Assembly (NCBI GenBank): GCA_963669155.1
Contig: OZ022589.1
Coordinates: forward strand, 17,366,922 to 17,430,921
Reading direction: 5' to 3'
DNA from: Arbacia lixula
Lineage: Eukaryota > Echinodermata > Echinoidea > Arbacioida > Arbaciidae
DNA length: 64,000 nucleotides
The notes under the pieces are model-generated. The model had not been told where the DNA came from and made no database searches. It saw only the letters and a list, made by a program, of their open reading frames with translations. Positions 49,136 to 60,469 of this stretch are shown here, in pieces. Both the position numbers and the translations under genes were made by a program. The stretch's first letter is position 1. Every line of letters begins with the position of its first letter.

Positions 49136-52100
49136 CTGAAAGATACAAGCAAAGAACGTGCCTATGACGTCAGTTTGATTGAAACTCTGTTTTGCTTAAG
49201 TTTTGATTCATCATATGAACAAACTTGATGGATCGTATTCTGAACACAGGTTTACCGCGGACAGTGTACTAGTACTGAATTTATGGGGAGTCAACTAAAA
49301 CAACACGAAACATTGTTATTGATTGAATATTATTGATTATGTCATCGGAATCACCGTGGTGTATTGAGTTTGTCCACATAATAATTACAGCAAATAATTG
49401 AAATTACCCACTTTTGTGAATCTGTGATGAAAAACAATGGTTTTGCTACAGCATCGGATGATTCATTTTGCGCCTCATAAAGTTTGTCTACCTTTATTAC
49501 GCGGTCAAAGGTGAAGGCACAGTTGAGAATGCGGGCTACTGTGTTAACAACCCCCTCTCCAGCTTTGATTTCGAATGTTTAGATGATGTAGGAAATGAGG
49601 ATAAATTCAAGAGCTTGATGCTATATTGACAACCATAATGACGACACTCATCGAGATACTCTGGGCGACAGAACATAAATTGGACATGAACACTTATAAA
49701 CTGTACATATAGAAAATGTTGGTTTACGAAAATAATTGAGGGACAAAAGACGAGATTGCAGAAAGTCAGATGAAAGCCGATTACAAAATCAAAGTTACTT
49801 ACCAAGGCCAATACCAGTACCATCCGTCAAGGTCTGCACAGTTGTCGTCATCTCATTTGAGGCAACCTTTTGAATGAATGACGTCATTGCTGGCCGCATG
49901 GCACCATAGGTCATCCCGTGGAGGAGTTGGATGAGTAGGACAAGCCAAGGGTTGTAGAGAAGAGAATATCCCATGAACCTCAGTCCGAAACAAAAGAGGG
50001 CGGCCGAGATGGCGCCATGATGTCCGATCAATTCGATGAGCTTAGTAGAAAAGATCATTACGGCCACCTCCGCAAGGCAGGTGAATGTAGTTGAAAGTCC
50101 TAAGAGGGTTCGACTCGCGCCCAGTTCCTCCTGAAGGAACAGGAAGACGTAGGAATCTAGGACGCCGCATAAAATTCCATAAAAGACCGCCATTACGAAA
50201 AACAATATCAACTCTAGTTTCCGAAACAGGACAAATATATTCCGTGTAAACGACTGCTGTGTGGGCCGAGGAGGGAGAGGGATAAAACACGCGATGGCTC
50301 CACCTATGAATAGAAACCCAACGAGAAGGATGAATGCTGGGATATAGGCATTAAAGGAAGACGGGTTATTGGCACTGAACGTGTCGACTGCAAGCCCTGC
50401 AAGAGGAGACCAGATTATCACGGCTATGCCGCCCCAGAATCGCTGCCGACCGTACTGGAAATTGTACCCTTGCTCCCTGTAGTCGCTGATTAAAACCATC
50501 GTAGATGCATCGAAGAGGGGAAGAGTCGGATACTCGAAGAAGGAACCGGCGAGAACAACTGCTATCATAGTCACGAAAATGGCGTCCGTATTTCCAACGG
50601 TTGATGTGGTTGAGTTCTCTGTATCACTTGTGATACTATAAGTTTTATCGTTGTCAAACGCAACATGAAAAATACAGCATATACTTTCATTTTTCGGAAC
50701 GATAGAAGAGTCATTTCGAAACGCAAGTCCTTTGTCCATATCGTCCCAGATTTTCCGCATTTCACCTAAGTCTGAACAAAAGCCACGGGTAAGTGGCGCT
50801 TCATTTTCATCGCAATCTAGTGGCGAATTCTTGCCAAGAATAAATCTCATGTTTTCATATGTAACATCAAGACATGGTCTGCCTGCAGGGTGCGGCGTCC
50901 GAGATTCACACAAGGGTCCCCTCCAACATTGGATGAGGGAGGAACGAGAGAGGGCGGTACCCGACAGATCGTCGCAAGTCGAAGGCCCCTCTTGGGGCTC
51001 AACTGTAAATGTCGTCACGGTCAGGTCTGCCAGGTCTGGATCAAACGTTACTTGTATATCGCCAGGCGGGGGTACAGCAGTATTGTTGAAGCTATTGTCG
51101 GTAATGTTACCCGTGGTGTTATAAGCCACCTCGTGAGCCAACAGTGGCACAAACACGCTGCCTCCATAGACAAGGGCCGTGCCTAATATGCTGCCAACGA
51201 TCATCAGCTTGTGCTTGCTGTATTTGTCGGCGATGCTCCCGCAGGCGGGAGGGCTCAGAAGACCGACGACAGGCTCGGCGGACATAATCCAACCGATCTG
51301 GATTGCATCTAGGCCAAGATCCGACAGATACACAGGGATGAACGGCAAAAGACTCACGCGACCTGAAAGATAATCAAACCAAAGCAACGAGAAAATTGTC
51401 AATATTCTTCCCAAACACAATAGTTTAAACCATTTGTGTGTCAGATAAACTGCTGCTCTATGTAAGGTATTTGTATTACTTGTGAATGAAATCACATGTG
51501 ACACACAAAAGGTTAAAAGAAGTGCACCACCTGTGCAGCTTATCAAATGGTAGATATCCTGGAGAGCATAAAGAATATACAGTTGTATGAAATTCAAAGG
51601 ATACACCTTACGTTGCACTATGCCTCTTTTTTCCAATGTCAAATGGATTATCGAGTTTATAATTATATCGTTCATTTTCTTAAATAGCATCTTTGCTGAA
51701 AGTTGAAAGAAATCCCTGCATGGAGAAATAATTTGCCCGAGTCAGTTTATATCATGATGTTCAAAATGTTGAAATGTGTTTTCAGTACAAGGGTCAGAAC
51801 GTACTTGACGATACTGTTATAAAATGACCAGTCATAACCCGTCCCGTTATAAGGGAACGTGACAAGGACAAGGGGGGGGGGGGGTGCAAAAATGCAGAGA
51901 TGCAAAGATGCAGAGATGCAAAGATGCAGAGATGAAAAAAATAATGCTCCTGAATACCAATGTCAAAGTGCACTAATTGCGAAAACGATATCCAGCGCAC
52001 ATGCGCCCTCAACCGTTAGTTCTTGCACGTAATCAACCTGGCGAATCAGACCCACTGAACTTTACACTACGTCACACTAAGAAATTAAGGTTCAAAATTG

Positions 52101-55100
52101 AACCTCCTGCGTGATGCAATAGCAGCACCCCAGTGGGGTTCAGAATTTGCAGCCTAGTCGAGGGTGCAATTTTGAACCCTCTAATATGGTGCATTATTGC
52201 ACCCCTAGGGTTTACTATTGAACTCTCACAGGTTCGAAACTGCACCCCTGGGGATTCAATTTGAAAGTAGTCGGGGTTTAATTCAACGGTTCAAATTTGC
52301 ATCCTTAAATGGATATTTTTGCACATTTGGAGATACATTTTCCACCAAAACCCCACCTTACATGGTACATAATTGAACATTTCAGGGTTTATTGCTGAAA
52401 ACCATTCCCAGCTAAGTAAACGTTTTAAAACGTAGGGTTTGGACGTCAAAATGTGGTAAAAAAAAGACCTTTAAGAAACTCCATACTATTTATTTGATAC
52501 ACGATTAAACATACATGGATATAAACGCACACACAACCCTAACCCTACCTACCTACCCTACTCAACCCTAAAAGCCTATATTAATCTTATCCTATTTCAT
52601 TCTATCCTACTTCTATCATTTTCACACGCTCACTTTCATATATGTATAATAGTACTACGGTAATGTGCTCCAAACATGCTTCACAAAGTATTGGTTAGTT
52701 CAACTAAAGATAAATATTTTGTTGTAATTATTGTTGTCTGCATTCAATTAGATGGCATTTATAGTTTTAATGTCTTAATTTCTGAATGATTTTTGGAATG
52801 TATGCTTAAATATTCCTTCTATCTAGTTTTGTACCGTTCTGTGCCTATAAAAATGTAGAAAAAAAAACAATATGACACAAGTCAATAGGCATTCATGCAT
52901 GCATGAATATTCATCTGAGTACGAACTACCTCTCTGATGCCTTGTCTCCGCTTGCATGATTGGTTGATCAACACCGGCTAGCCGCTTAGTCTATGTACGA
53001 GTACTTTCTTTACAGAGAATTACAACTATTATGTTTCGTTTGCGTGGATTTACGTAGCAAATTAATTAATATTGATCATTTGGTAATTTAACTTCATTTG
53101 CTACTGATAATCTTTGAATGAACTTACTTTTATAAGAGATACTGCCTGTAACATGTGAATAATATGATAGTCGCCTTTCTGTAGGTTTGTGTACAAGACT
53201 AATAATCCATGCAGAAAGGCTGAAAATTGAACCTTTCTGGAAATTGAACCCAGGTTCGTACAAAGTAAACCCGCAGAGGTGGAATATTCAACCCTTGTCG
53301 AGATTGGGGTGATAAACGCAAATTTGACCCTTAAAGTGCACCTTTATATCTTAGTGTGTAGTGTAGACCTCAGTGATCAGACCGAACGCAAATCCTAGAT
53401 ATCGCAAATAAATGTAAAATATCACCTCGCGTGGCGTTCAAACACTTTTTGGATTTATTGGCGTGTGGAGTGGTGAACTGGGCACTTCCGGTTATATTAG
53501 TATTCAGCGCAAACAATCGCACTATATCGACACCTCCCGGTAACTCATTTTCCCCCAAAAAAATCGTCCTATATTTGCTACAATACTGTAATATGGAGAG
53601 TTCGTATTAAATGTTTCAGAAGATAACTGTAGTAGAACTGAGAACTTTCTTGGCTCAAAGAGGGGTTTCTTGCATCGACACAAAGCACTATATGGCGGAC
53701 TATACATGTACATGTACATGTACAAGACCGGACAAGAAATAAACAAGCCAATAAAATTCGGTTGAAAAGCTGATAGCGCTGCGTACGGTGAGATTTTATA
53801 GTTATTTGCGATACCGAGAATACACCCGATACCGTCCTGAAACCAATCAGGACGGCGATACACTTTTGACAACAGAGTTTATGGGGGGGGGGGGGGGAGC
53901 ACGCTTGGAAAGGTCGTACATGCGAGTTCAGCATGGTTTAATTGTTGGTCAGGGGACTTACGTCTTACCCAATATTGACAACATATATCAGATAAACTTT
54001 ATGGAGTGATAATATGTACATCGAAGCTAACAGGTGAAAGAAAGAAAGGAGCGCCTCATGACAATTCTTCCAAGCCATCGATTCCTTCAACAGTCAAGAA
54101 CTTAATGGAAGTGGATAATCTACATATCAAATATCAAACTCCACATCAAGGTTCTGCACCTGATACCAGGTGTTAAAAACACTTTTGGAAAATCATCAGA
54201 ATAAGTTACAACTTGAATCAAGCTGAAATGTATACGTGAGAAAGTAAAAGGGTGTAATTTTCTACAAGCAGGTTTCGTGACAATTTGGCAATCATTTTTT
54301 GTAATAAACCTTAGAATATTAAATGAAATTTACATGTTTGGACAAATTTGGATCTACAAATTTGTTGATTCAGATAATTGATTCAGTAATGGTAGTTGCT
54401 AGTGGACTGACAGGTCAGATTTACGATGGATTTTGTTGTTTTATAATGCTAGCTTTGGTTATCAGTATCAGTATTTCTTTTTAGATCCCAATTTGGATAT
54501 AGACCTGTATATGGTCTAGACCAAAATGATTTATTACTAGCCATTGACTGATTTGACTGATTCTCTAAATTATCCTTAAACTGATCGCAGACAATGTGTA
54601 CACAAACAATTAGTTACAGCGTTCCAAAATGATATGCCAAACTCCAACCTCATTGATAATCCGTGAAATACATTACTGGCAGATGACGGAGTAGGACAAA
54701 CGGGTTGGATACAAGTTACGAGTAGTTAGGTTGTGAAGAGTATCATAATATAGAAAGAAAAAGAAAAAAAAAGCATTTCGGAAATATAAAAGTAAGAAAG
54801 AAAGAATATATGAAAAGGTAAATTAAAGAAAGCATTACGGAATAATAGATAATAGAAGAAAATACGAACGACAATAAGACAATACTTATTGTTATGCTTG
54901 AATATTATTTGAAACGTTTGTCATATTGTCATTCGTATTTATTGTATAAAACTTAAGAATTATAGAAGAAAATTCAAACGACACTACGACAAAATTCGAT
55001 ATAATATTCAAGTCCAACAATAAGTCAACCATCTTTGATTTACATTGTTGCAACAAATAAATAGTTATGATTTGCAATGATAACAAGAATTAAAGTAATT

Positions 55101-57222
55101 AAAAGCATAATCAGATTACGTGACAATGAAATGTAGAAATCAAGTAGGCATGAAGAGACGTGACCGCAGACATATTGTAATCATAATACCATTCGTTTTC
55201 TTTATACGGGGTTCACTTTAAAGCTTATGACATTTATTAGAGTTCAACCAAACGATATATACCGGGTCATTGGAATCACATTTTCTGATTGGTCTAGCAT
55301 ATTTCTTTAAGATTGTGTCCAAAAATTAGTGGTATGTTATATCCCATAAACAGCGTGGACAATTATACATCATTAATGTTTTGCTTCATTACCCTATTCG
55401 TGAGACAAAGCTTGTTGTGATATAATTCAAATAACATTGGAAATAAATAGAATGTTACATTGTCATTTCGTCACCCAAACTTGATGTAGTTCGTATTTCG
55501 TTTTATAGAACAACATCACACTTAGGCCTTAAGGGGTTAAGGAAACAAGGGTTGTTACAAGCATAAGAACTTACGGCTAAAATTTCGGGTTACGGTTTGA
55601 ATTGGTGTAGTTCGCAAGTTCTGCTTAGTAGACGGAATCGAAAAAAGAAGAAATCAAAATATACCTTTCAATTTGCTTACCTGCTATCACGGTAAAGTAA
55701 ACAGCCTTGATGAAGAGAAAAATGCGACTACCCGGGCCCCAGAAACGACCTGTCACGACAGATGTTTAAGATATGATAAAGTTCTGATGTTATGAACGAA
55801 TAATCGCGGTGTTCAGTAATCGCGCACATACTAATCCTTGCCTTGAATTTTAAAAAATGACTTTAGAAATCTAACGTTTATGTCGTTGCTGTGGCGAAGA
55901 AAGATTGTCTAAAAAGGCGTCATAATGTATTTTTTAGGGTTTGCTTATGATAGGGTACGTGGTTCGATTAGGCATTGTCAATGTAAGATTCGTTCGAACT
56001 ACATCTATCCTATTTTCCCTCTGTTTTCCTGCTGTTCCTCCAAGTTCTTAAAATCGAAAATGGCTTGATCAGTTGATTATGGGATTTTATGGTAAGCGTG
56101 TTGTCAGAACGGATTATAACCACATGAACGTGTTCGGGTACGTCGTAGTATAGCAATGTTTGTAAATATGTCCAGAATATTATAAAAGATTTAATACTGT
56201 TATTGAAGGGTCTGTATGTCATGCCGACAATGACCAATATAATTCATTTGTATTATGTTTATTAATATCTATAAACTTTTTTAAATAGCGTCATCTCGCA
56301 AAATTTACACTCAGTGCCTTCGTTTACCGTGATTGTGTGAGATACAATGCCCCTCGACATTATACCTACGTGATCATTTCTAATCAATTAGTGCTTACTG
56401 GTGAGGAAGGTTGGAGTGACAGTGGTATGTAAATAAGTTGCATTTCCGATAGCGAAGAACTTATGTTAAAGCCGTATTTTGATTGCATCGATATGATTAA
56501 TGAGGCTTCGTGAGCTTATGTCTGAGAGGTTGAAACTGTGGGCGTCATTTTATTAGAACGCATTAAAGTCAACCACGGTCTATTAAGTACTTTATATAGT
56601 CTAACACATTGATATTGGAATCGCTTTCAACATTTTGAATGAGGAGATATATTTGATTGAGCAATAGAGGTTAAGTATGTACTGGGATAAATCGCACCAA
56701 CATAAAAAGTGATCGGAGATGTCAGAAATAAAGTAGCGTGAATGACATCGCTTAAGGTGAAACTGTAATGAAACATGTAACGTTAAGAGGAGATGAACAT
56801 AAAAAAGTAGTAAGAACCATAACGGGGTGAGGAAGCATCGATAACATCAGCAGCAATTATCTGATGAAACATTACAAATAAGAGAAAAAATAGAGGGAAA
56901 CGAAAAATGGGGAAAGCTGAATAAACGAGGGAAAAAGACATAGGAACATGACAAACACAAACGGAAACTGATAAAGAGATCAAGGTATTTAGATGAGTCT
57001 CTAACAAATCGACCCACCTAGTATTCCTGCGTCGCTCTTGGGAATATCAGGATCACGGTAGTCTTCTAAGTTTCCCTTCTCTTTGCTGTCATCCAACGCC
57101 ACATCACTCATTGGCCCGTCATCTTTACTGGGACTCGAAGATTCCAATTCAATATTCATTGACGGATTGATGTGGCCGTTCCCATTGGATTCATGGTGGT
57201 CATGCGGCTGATCCGACATCAT
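48957..57222 (-). CDS. MFSD6-like transporter, gene D (4 exons, 670 aa)
   Basis: Exons are 57222-57018, 55749-55681, 51362-49803 and 49135-48957, phase 1 throughout, 671 codons with stop. The core is almost identical in order to gene C (motif-A loop, DASTMVLI, YGRQRFWGGIAVIIW, FLFLQEELGAS). The N-terminal tail is about 48 residues shorter: the codon matching gene C's ATG is ACG (57345-57347), and an in-frame TAA (57297-57299) follows, so translation must begin at the Met-Met at 57222 or from an unseen upstream exon. The loop between TM3 and TM4 has a few extra residues compared with C. No internal disruption, so probably functional; an alternative is an expressed but N-terminally altered copy. 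Confidence 0.87.
49136..49802 (-). other. Gene D intron 3
   Basis: Aligns along its length with gene C intron 3, including the segment related to 4686-4905. Confidence 0.8.
49803..51362 (-). CDS. Gene D exon 3, transporter core
   Basis: 1560 bases, open throughout, acceptor TCTTTCAG, donor CTTG|GTAAGT. The open frame continues over 300 bases into intron 2, to 51690; that extension includes a small mobile element and has no paralogue support, so it is not coding. Confidence 0.93.
51429..51512. mobile_element. TTAA-flanked mini element in gene D intron 2
   Basis: TTAA at 51425-51428 and 51513-51516. Gene C keeps the empty site at about 39097-39111 with one TTAA. Inverted ends ACCATTTGTGTGTCAG / TGACACACAAAAGG. 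Confidence 0.88.
52066..53363. mobile_element. Foldback-like element Y with GGTTCAA/TTGAACC arms
   Basis: Ends CACTAC..CACACTAAG and CTTAGTGTGTAGTG are inverted, with TA outside. Arms (52080-52320 and about 53215-53340) repeat TTCAAAATTGAACC-like words; the core (about 52500-53190) shares blocks with the core of element X, such as ATTCCTT-TATCT-GTT and CATGAATATTCAT. No coding capacity. Confidence 0.7.
55681..55749 (-). CDS. Gene D exon 2, 69-base TM1 exon
   Basis: Acceptor CGTGACAG, donor GCAG|GTAAGC. Codes for RFWGPGSRIFLFIKAVYFTV, then IAG; differs from gene C exon 2 by one or two residues. Confidence 0.9.
55750..57017 (-). other. Gene D intron 1
   Basis: Aligns in pieces with gene C intron 1; has lost the telomere-like words. 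Nothing else recognised. Confidence 0.75.
57018..57222 (-). CDS. Gene D exon 1, shortened N-terminal tail
   Basis: 68 codons plus one base from ATGATG at 57222, donor CTAG|GTGGGT. Matches gene C from MMSDQPHDHHESNGN onward, with a deletion of several residues in the middle. Confidence 0.78.
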
Positions 57223-57526
57223 TGCGATTTCCGTGCGAGCTACGTCGGTCGTCGAATATCGGTTCTGCTCCTTGGTGAGTTGACAAACCTGATTATTTAC
57301 GAGACGATATCATCTGATGTTGTCGGAATCGCTCTTTGTATTGACGTAACCAAACGGTACCTCTTGCTATATATTCTGCGATAACCATTCTCCGTACTTG
57401 GCGCTATTTTGTGCAATAAGCAGGAACATGTGTCAAAGTTCAAATTGCATTTAATGTGTTTCCATCAAGGACAGAAAGAGAGACAAAAGAACGTATGAGT
57501 GGCGCCGTGTTGTATAACTGTAGACT

Positions 57527-58789
57527 CATGGGTTTCTTTTAAATTACGTGGAGCAACATCAGGCCTTTTATTAATGCACATTCATTGTTCCTTTCTCTTA
57601 GTCACAAAATAATGTTTTGCAAAGATTTTATCATTACTCTTCCATGTTCGAATTCGCCGAATCGATGGATAACTTTTGCCTGGATTTGACGCATAAACAA
57701 AATAGGATGCGCAGAATAATTTAGGGAAATATGTTTACCTCAGGTGCTTGCGCAGTTGTAAAACTTACAATGCATCTCTAAAGATGTAATCATAAAATAT
57801 TGTTACAATATAGTAAAAGGCTCTAAACTGGATATCAAGTTGCAGTACAAAAAGTGTCGATATTGCACTGTTCCTCGTGATATTCCATTAAAAAGTTGGT
57901 GGAAACGTTACTTTAAGATATTTTCCTTTCAGAAAACGAACATGACAAATGTGCCCAGCCCGCCCAAACTAGTATTTTCATTTAGAAAAATATCAAATTT
58001 TGTGTTCGCTTTTCCTCATTAACCACATAGCAAGCACTTGACACAACTACCAATTAATCAGCGAAAGCTGAAATGTATGTATGTTTAGAAAGATTCATGA
58101 ACTACTGTAAACTCCAGATGGACATTAAAGGGTTACTACATTAGACAAATAAGTTCCCACCAATCTATGTAAAATTATCCACTAAAAACGAATTTCACTT
58201 TCGTTTGCCGCAATAAAGTCTCATTTTGACGAATATTTGAAAAATCGCACGCCTCCAGTGACGTATGAGAAGTCAAAATGCCATAAAATGCCAACGGCGT
58301 AAATAAAATGTTTTATTCACGCAATTCAAACAATACGTTACCAATGGAAACCCCAAAGCTTGTCCGAGGTTTGTCTGAGTAGCAACAACTAATAGATTCA
58401 AAGTGCATTCCATCCATCGAATCTCAATGACAAGATGCAGGTGAATGCAATAACGCGTTACTACTCCGTTAGGGGGAAAGTTGTGAATACATTACGAAAA
58501 TGGTCTATTGTTGACTTCCGTACAATCTGTGGAATTTTGACTTCTCATACGTCACTGGAGGCGTGCGGGTTTTTTTTTTTCAATTTTTCGTCAAAATGGG
58601 ACTTTATTGCGGAAAACGAATGTGAAATTCGTTTTAGTGGATAATTTAACTTATTTTTCTAATGTAGTAACCCCTTAAGCAAGCGCGTATACATCATATT
58701 GTAAAGAGCAGCTGCCAGTCATGAATATTGAGTTGCAGCACCAAAGCTCGTTTAAAGGAATGGATATCCTCTTCTTTAAAACTTCCTTG
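57527..58789 (+). mobile_element. Non-autonomous DNA element, copy 3, with nested insertion
   Basis: Same family as 5601-6304 and 10567-11280. Flanks GTAGACT (57520-57526) and GTTGACT (58790-58796) are a decayed 7-bp duplication, and gene C's upstream region has the unoccupied sequence. Subtracting the nested 546-bp element and one TTAA leaves 713 bp, the family length. Confidence 0.8.
58129..58674. mobile_element. 546-bp TTAA-flanked element with 145-bp inverted ends
   Basis: Terminal repeats at 58129-58280 and 58532-58674 (GGGTTACTACATTAGA...AGAAGTCAAAAT and mirror), TTAA at 58125-58128 and 58675-58678. A piggyBac-like or Kolobok-like target, but no transposase. Core-related fragments at 24960-25130 and 63295-63480. 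Confidence 0.85.
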
Positions 58790-58944
58790 GTTGACTGAAG
58801 ATCGTGTTTATCTTGCGAAGACTTCGTAATAAACAGATAAGGGGAGAAGAATGTGTGTGTATCTTCTGGAATGGGAGGGTGTACGTGCCTTTTGCGTGAA
58901 CAGTAACCGATATTGTGTAATCATGTGTCTTGGTGTATGTGTGT

Positions 58945-58949
58945 CTGTG

Positions 58950-58978
<29 letters not shown>
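58945..58978. repeat. (GT)n microsatellite upstream of gene D
   Basis: Corresponds to the GT-rich tract at 43575-43665 in the C locus. Confidence 0.9.
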
Positions 58979-58981
<3 letters not shown>

Positions 58982-59504
58982 AATGATAACAAATGCAGCA
59001 TGTACTCACCTGTGCTCGATCTACTAATTAGCAATAATAGAGAGCTTTGTTTCGTTCAGGGGCGCGTCTGTACTGGAACTAGCGGCGGTACCAATTCGTT
59101 CCCCCATTGCATTTTTGCTCTAACAAAAGAATAGTTTAAAGACAGAGTAGCCCTTTTGCAGGTCAAAAAGATAAAGTTTTTAAAAAAACTCAGAAAATGA
59201 GAGAAAATACTATGAACTTCCTCCTCAATCATAGAACTAAAAGCGGGTCGTCGAAAACCTATAGCCGAGCGAACGGAGACCGCAATAGGCAATAACGCAC
59301 ATCACCGCTTTTCGCACCGCACAGTAGTACGTTGAGGCAAGCGGCAAGCCGCTAACCAATGCACTGAGTGTTTTTATAAGAACGTTCCGTGACATTTCAT
59401 CATGTACTATTCTTGTGATAATCCTTTGAATATCTGATGAGATTTTCACTTTCAGACAAATTCGGACTTACAAACATGACTTTGACTTTGTGTTCCCAGG
59501 TAAA

Positions 59505-60056
59505 AAAAAAAAAAAAAAAAAAAAAGTTGAAACCAGTTGAATTTCAACTGGTTTCAACTGGATTCAACTGGTATAAGTTGAAACCAGTTGACACAACTGG
59601 TAAACTCCCATTATATCAGTTTCTTCCAGTTGAAACCCATTAACCATACTGGTATATGTCAGTACACCAGTTGATACCAATTTAAACCAATAGGCCTTAC
59701 TGGTTTATCTACCAGTTCATTCCAGTTCAAAACACATAAACCAAACTGGACCAGATGATACCAGTTGAAATCAACAGGCCTTACTGGTATATCTGCCACT
59801 TGATTCCAGTTGAAACCCATTGATGAAATTAGACCATCTGATACCATTTGATTCCAGTTAGAACCCATTGAAACTCGATGGGTGTTTTCACCACTTAATT
59901 CCACTTGAAAACCAATAACTAGCTGGTATATCATTAGACCAGTTGATACTAGTTAAAACTAATTGGCCTCACCGGTATAACTACCAGTTGATTCCAGTAG
60001 AAACCCATTAATCAAATTGGACCGTTAGATACCAGTTGATTCCAGTTGAAATCAAG
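59505..60056. repeat. Degenerate tandem array of CCAGTTGAAACC words
   Basis: After an A run (about 59503-59524) come TTTCAACTGG words in both orientations (to 59610), then mainly ACCAGTTGATTCCAGTTGAA-type units. Absent from the matching place in the C locus, where similar flanks (44690 and 45045) are not separated by it. The 10-base word differs by one base from that of element X. Confidence 0.75.
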
Positions 60057-60469
60057 GAGTCAGTATAATTCCGCTTAAAGTCAGTTTCCAGGTCTAGTAT
60101 TTTGAGGAAGTTCAGTATTTTCTTACATTCCCGTGGTATTTACACAATGGTTTGTCTTCAACTGCGAAAGGGACACACTACCTTTAAAAGTGTCATTATC
60201 ATTGGTCCTCCCATTTAAGCAGAAAACACATCAACTCCGTTCCAATTTAAACAGTTCTTATCCTAAAATAGACCAATAAACTTTTATCACTGATGTAAAT
60301 TGTTGACATGAGGTACTTCTTTCATCCTTGATAGATAATAATATATTGTCGTTAGATTATTACCTAAAGGCGATTATGTCATTTTATTATAAGATCTTGA
60401 GATTAACGTATTTGCTTTGATGACATAAGGTACATCTTTCAAATACGACGTGTCCGAGCTCGAAGAAGG

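Larger units (their letters stand above)
51363..55680 (-). other. Gene D intron 2
   Basis: Holds the TTAA element at 51429-51512, a G run and GATGCAGA repeats at 51870-51935, foldback-like element Y, and one unit of the C-type tandem repeat. No exon. Confidence 0.75.
48480..60460. repeat. Segmental duplication unit containing gene D
   Basis: Partner of 36160-46480, longer because of later insertions (foldback-like element Y, the 57.5-kb element, the tandem array at 59.5 kb). Confidence 0.8.

Noticed and set aside
51363-51690. N-terminal extension of gene D exon 3 by about 110 residues
   Set aside because: It crosses a clear acceptor, contains a mobile element, and has no match in the paralogues.
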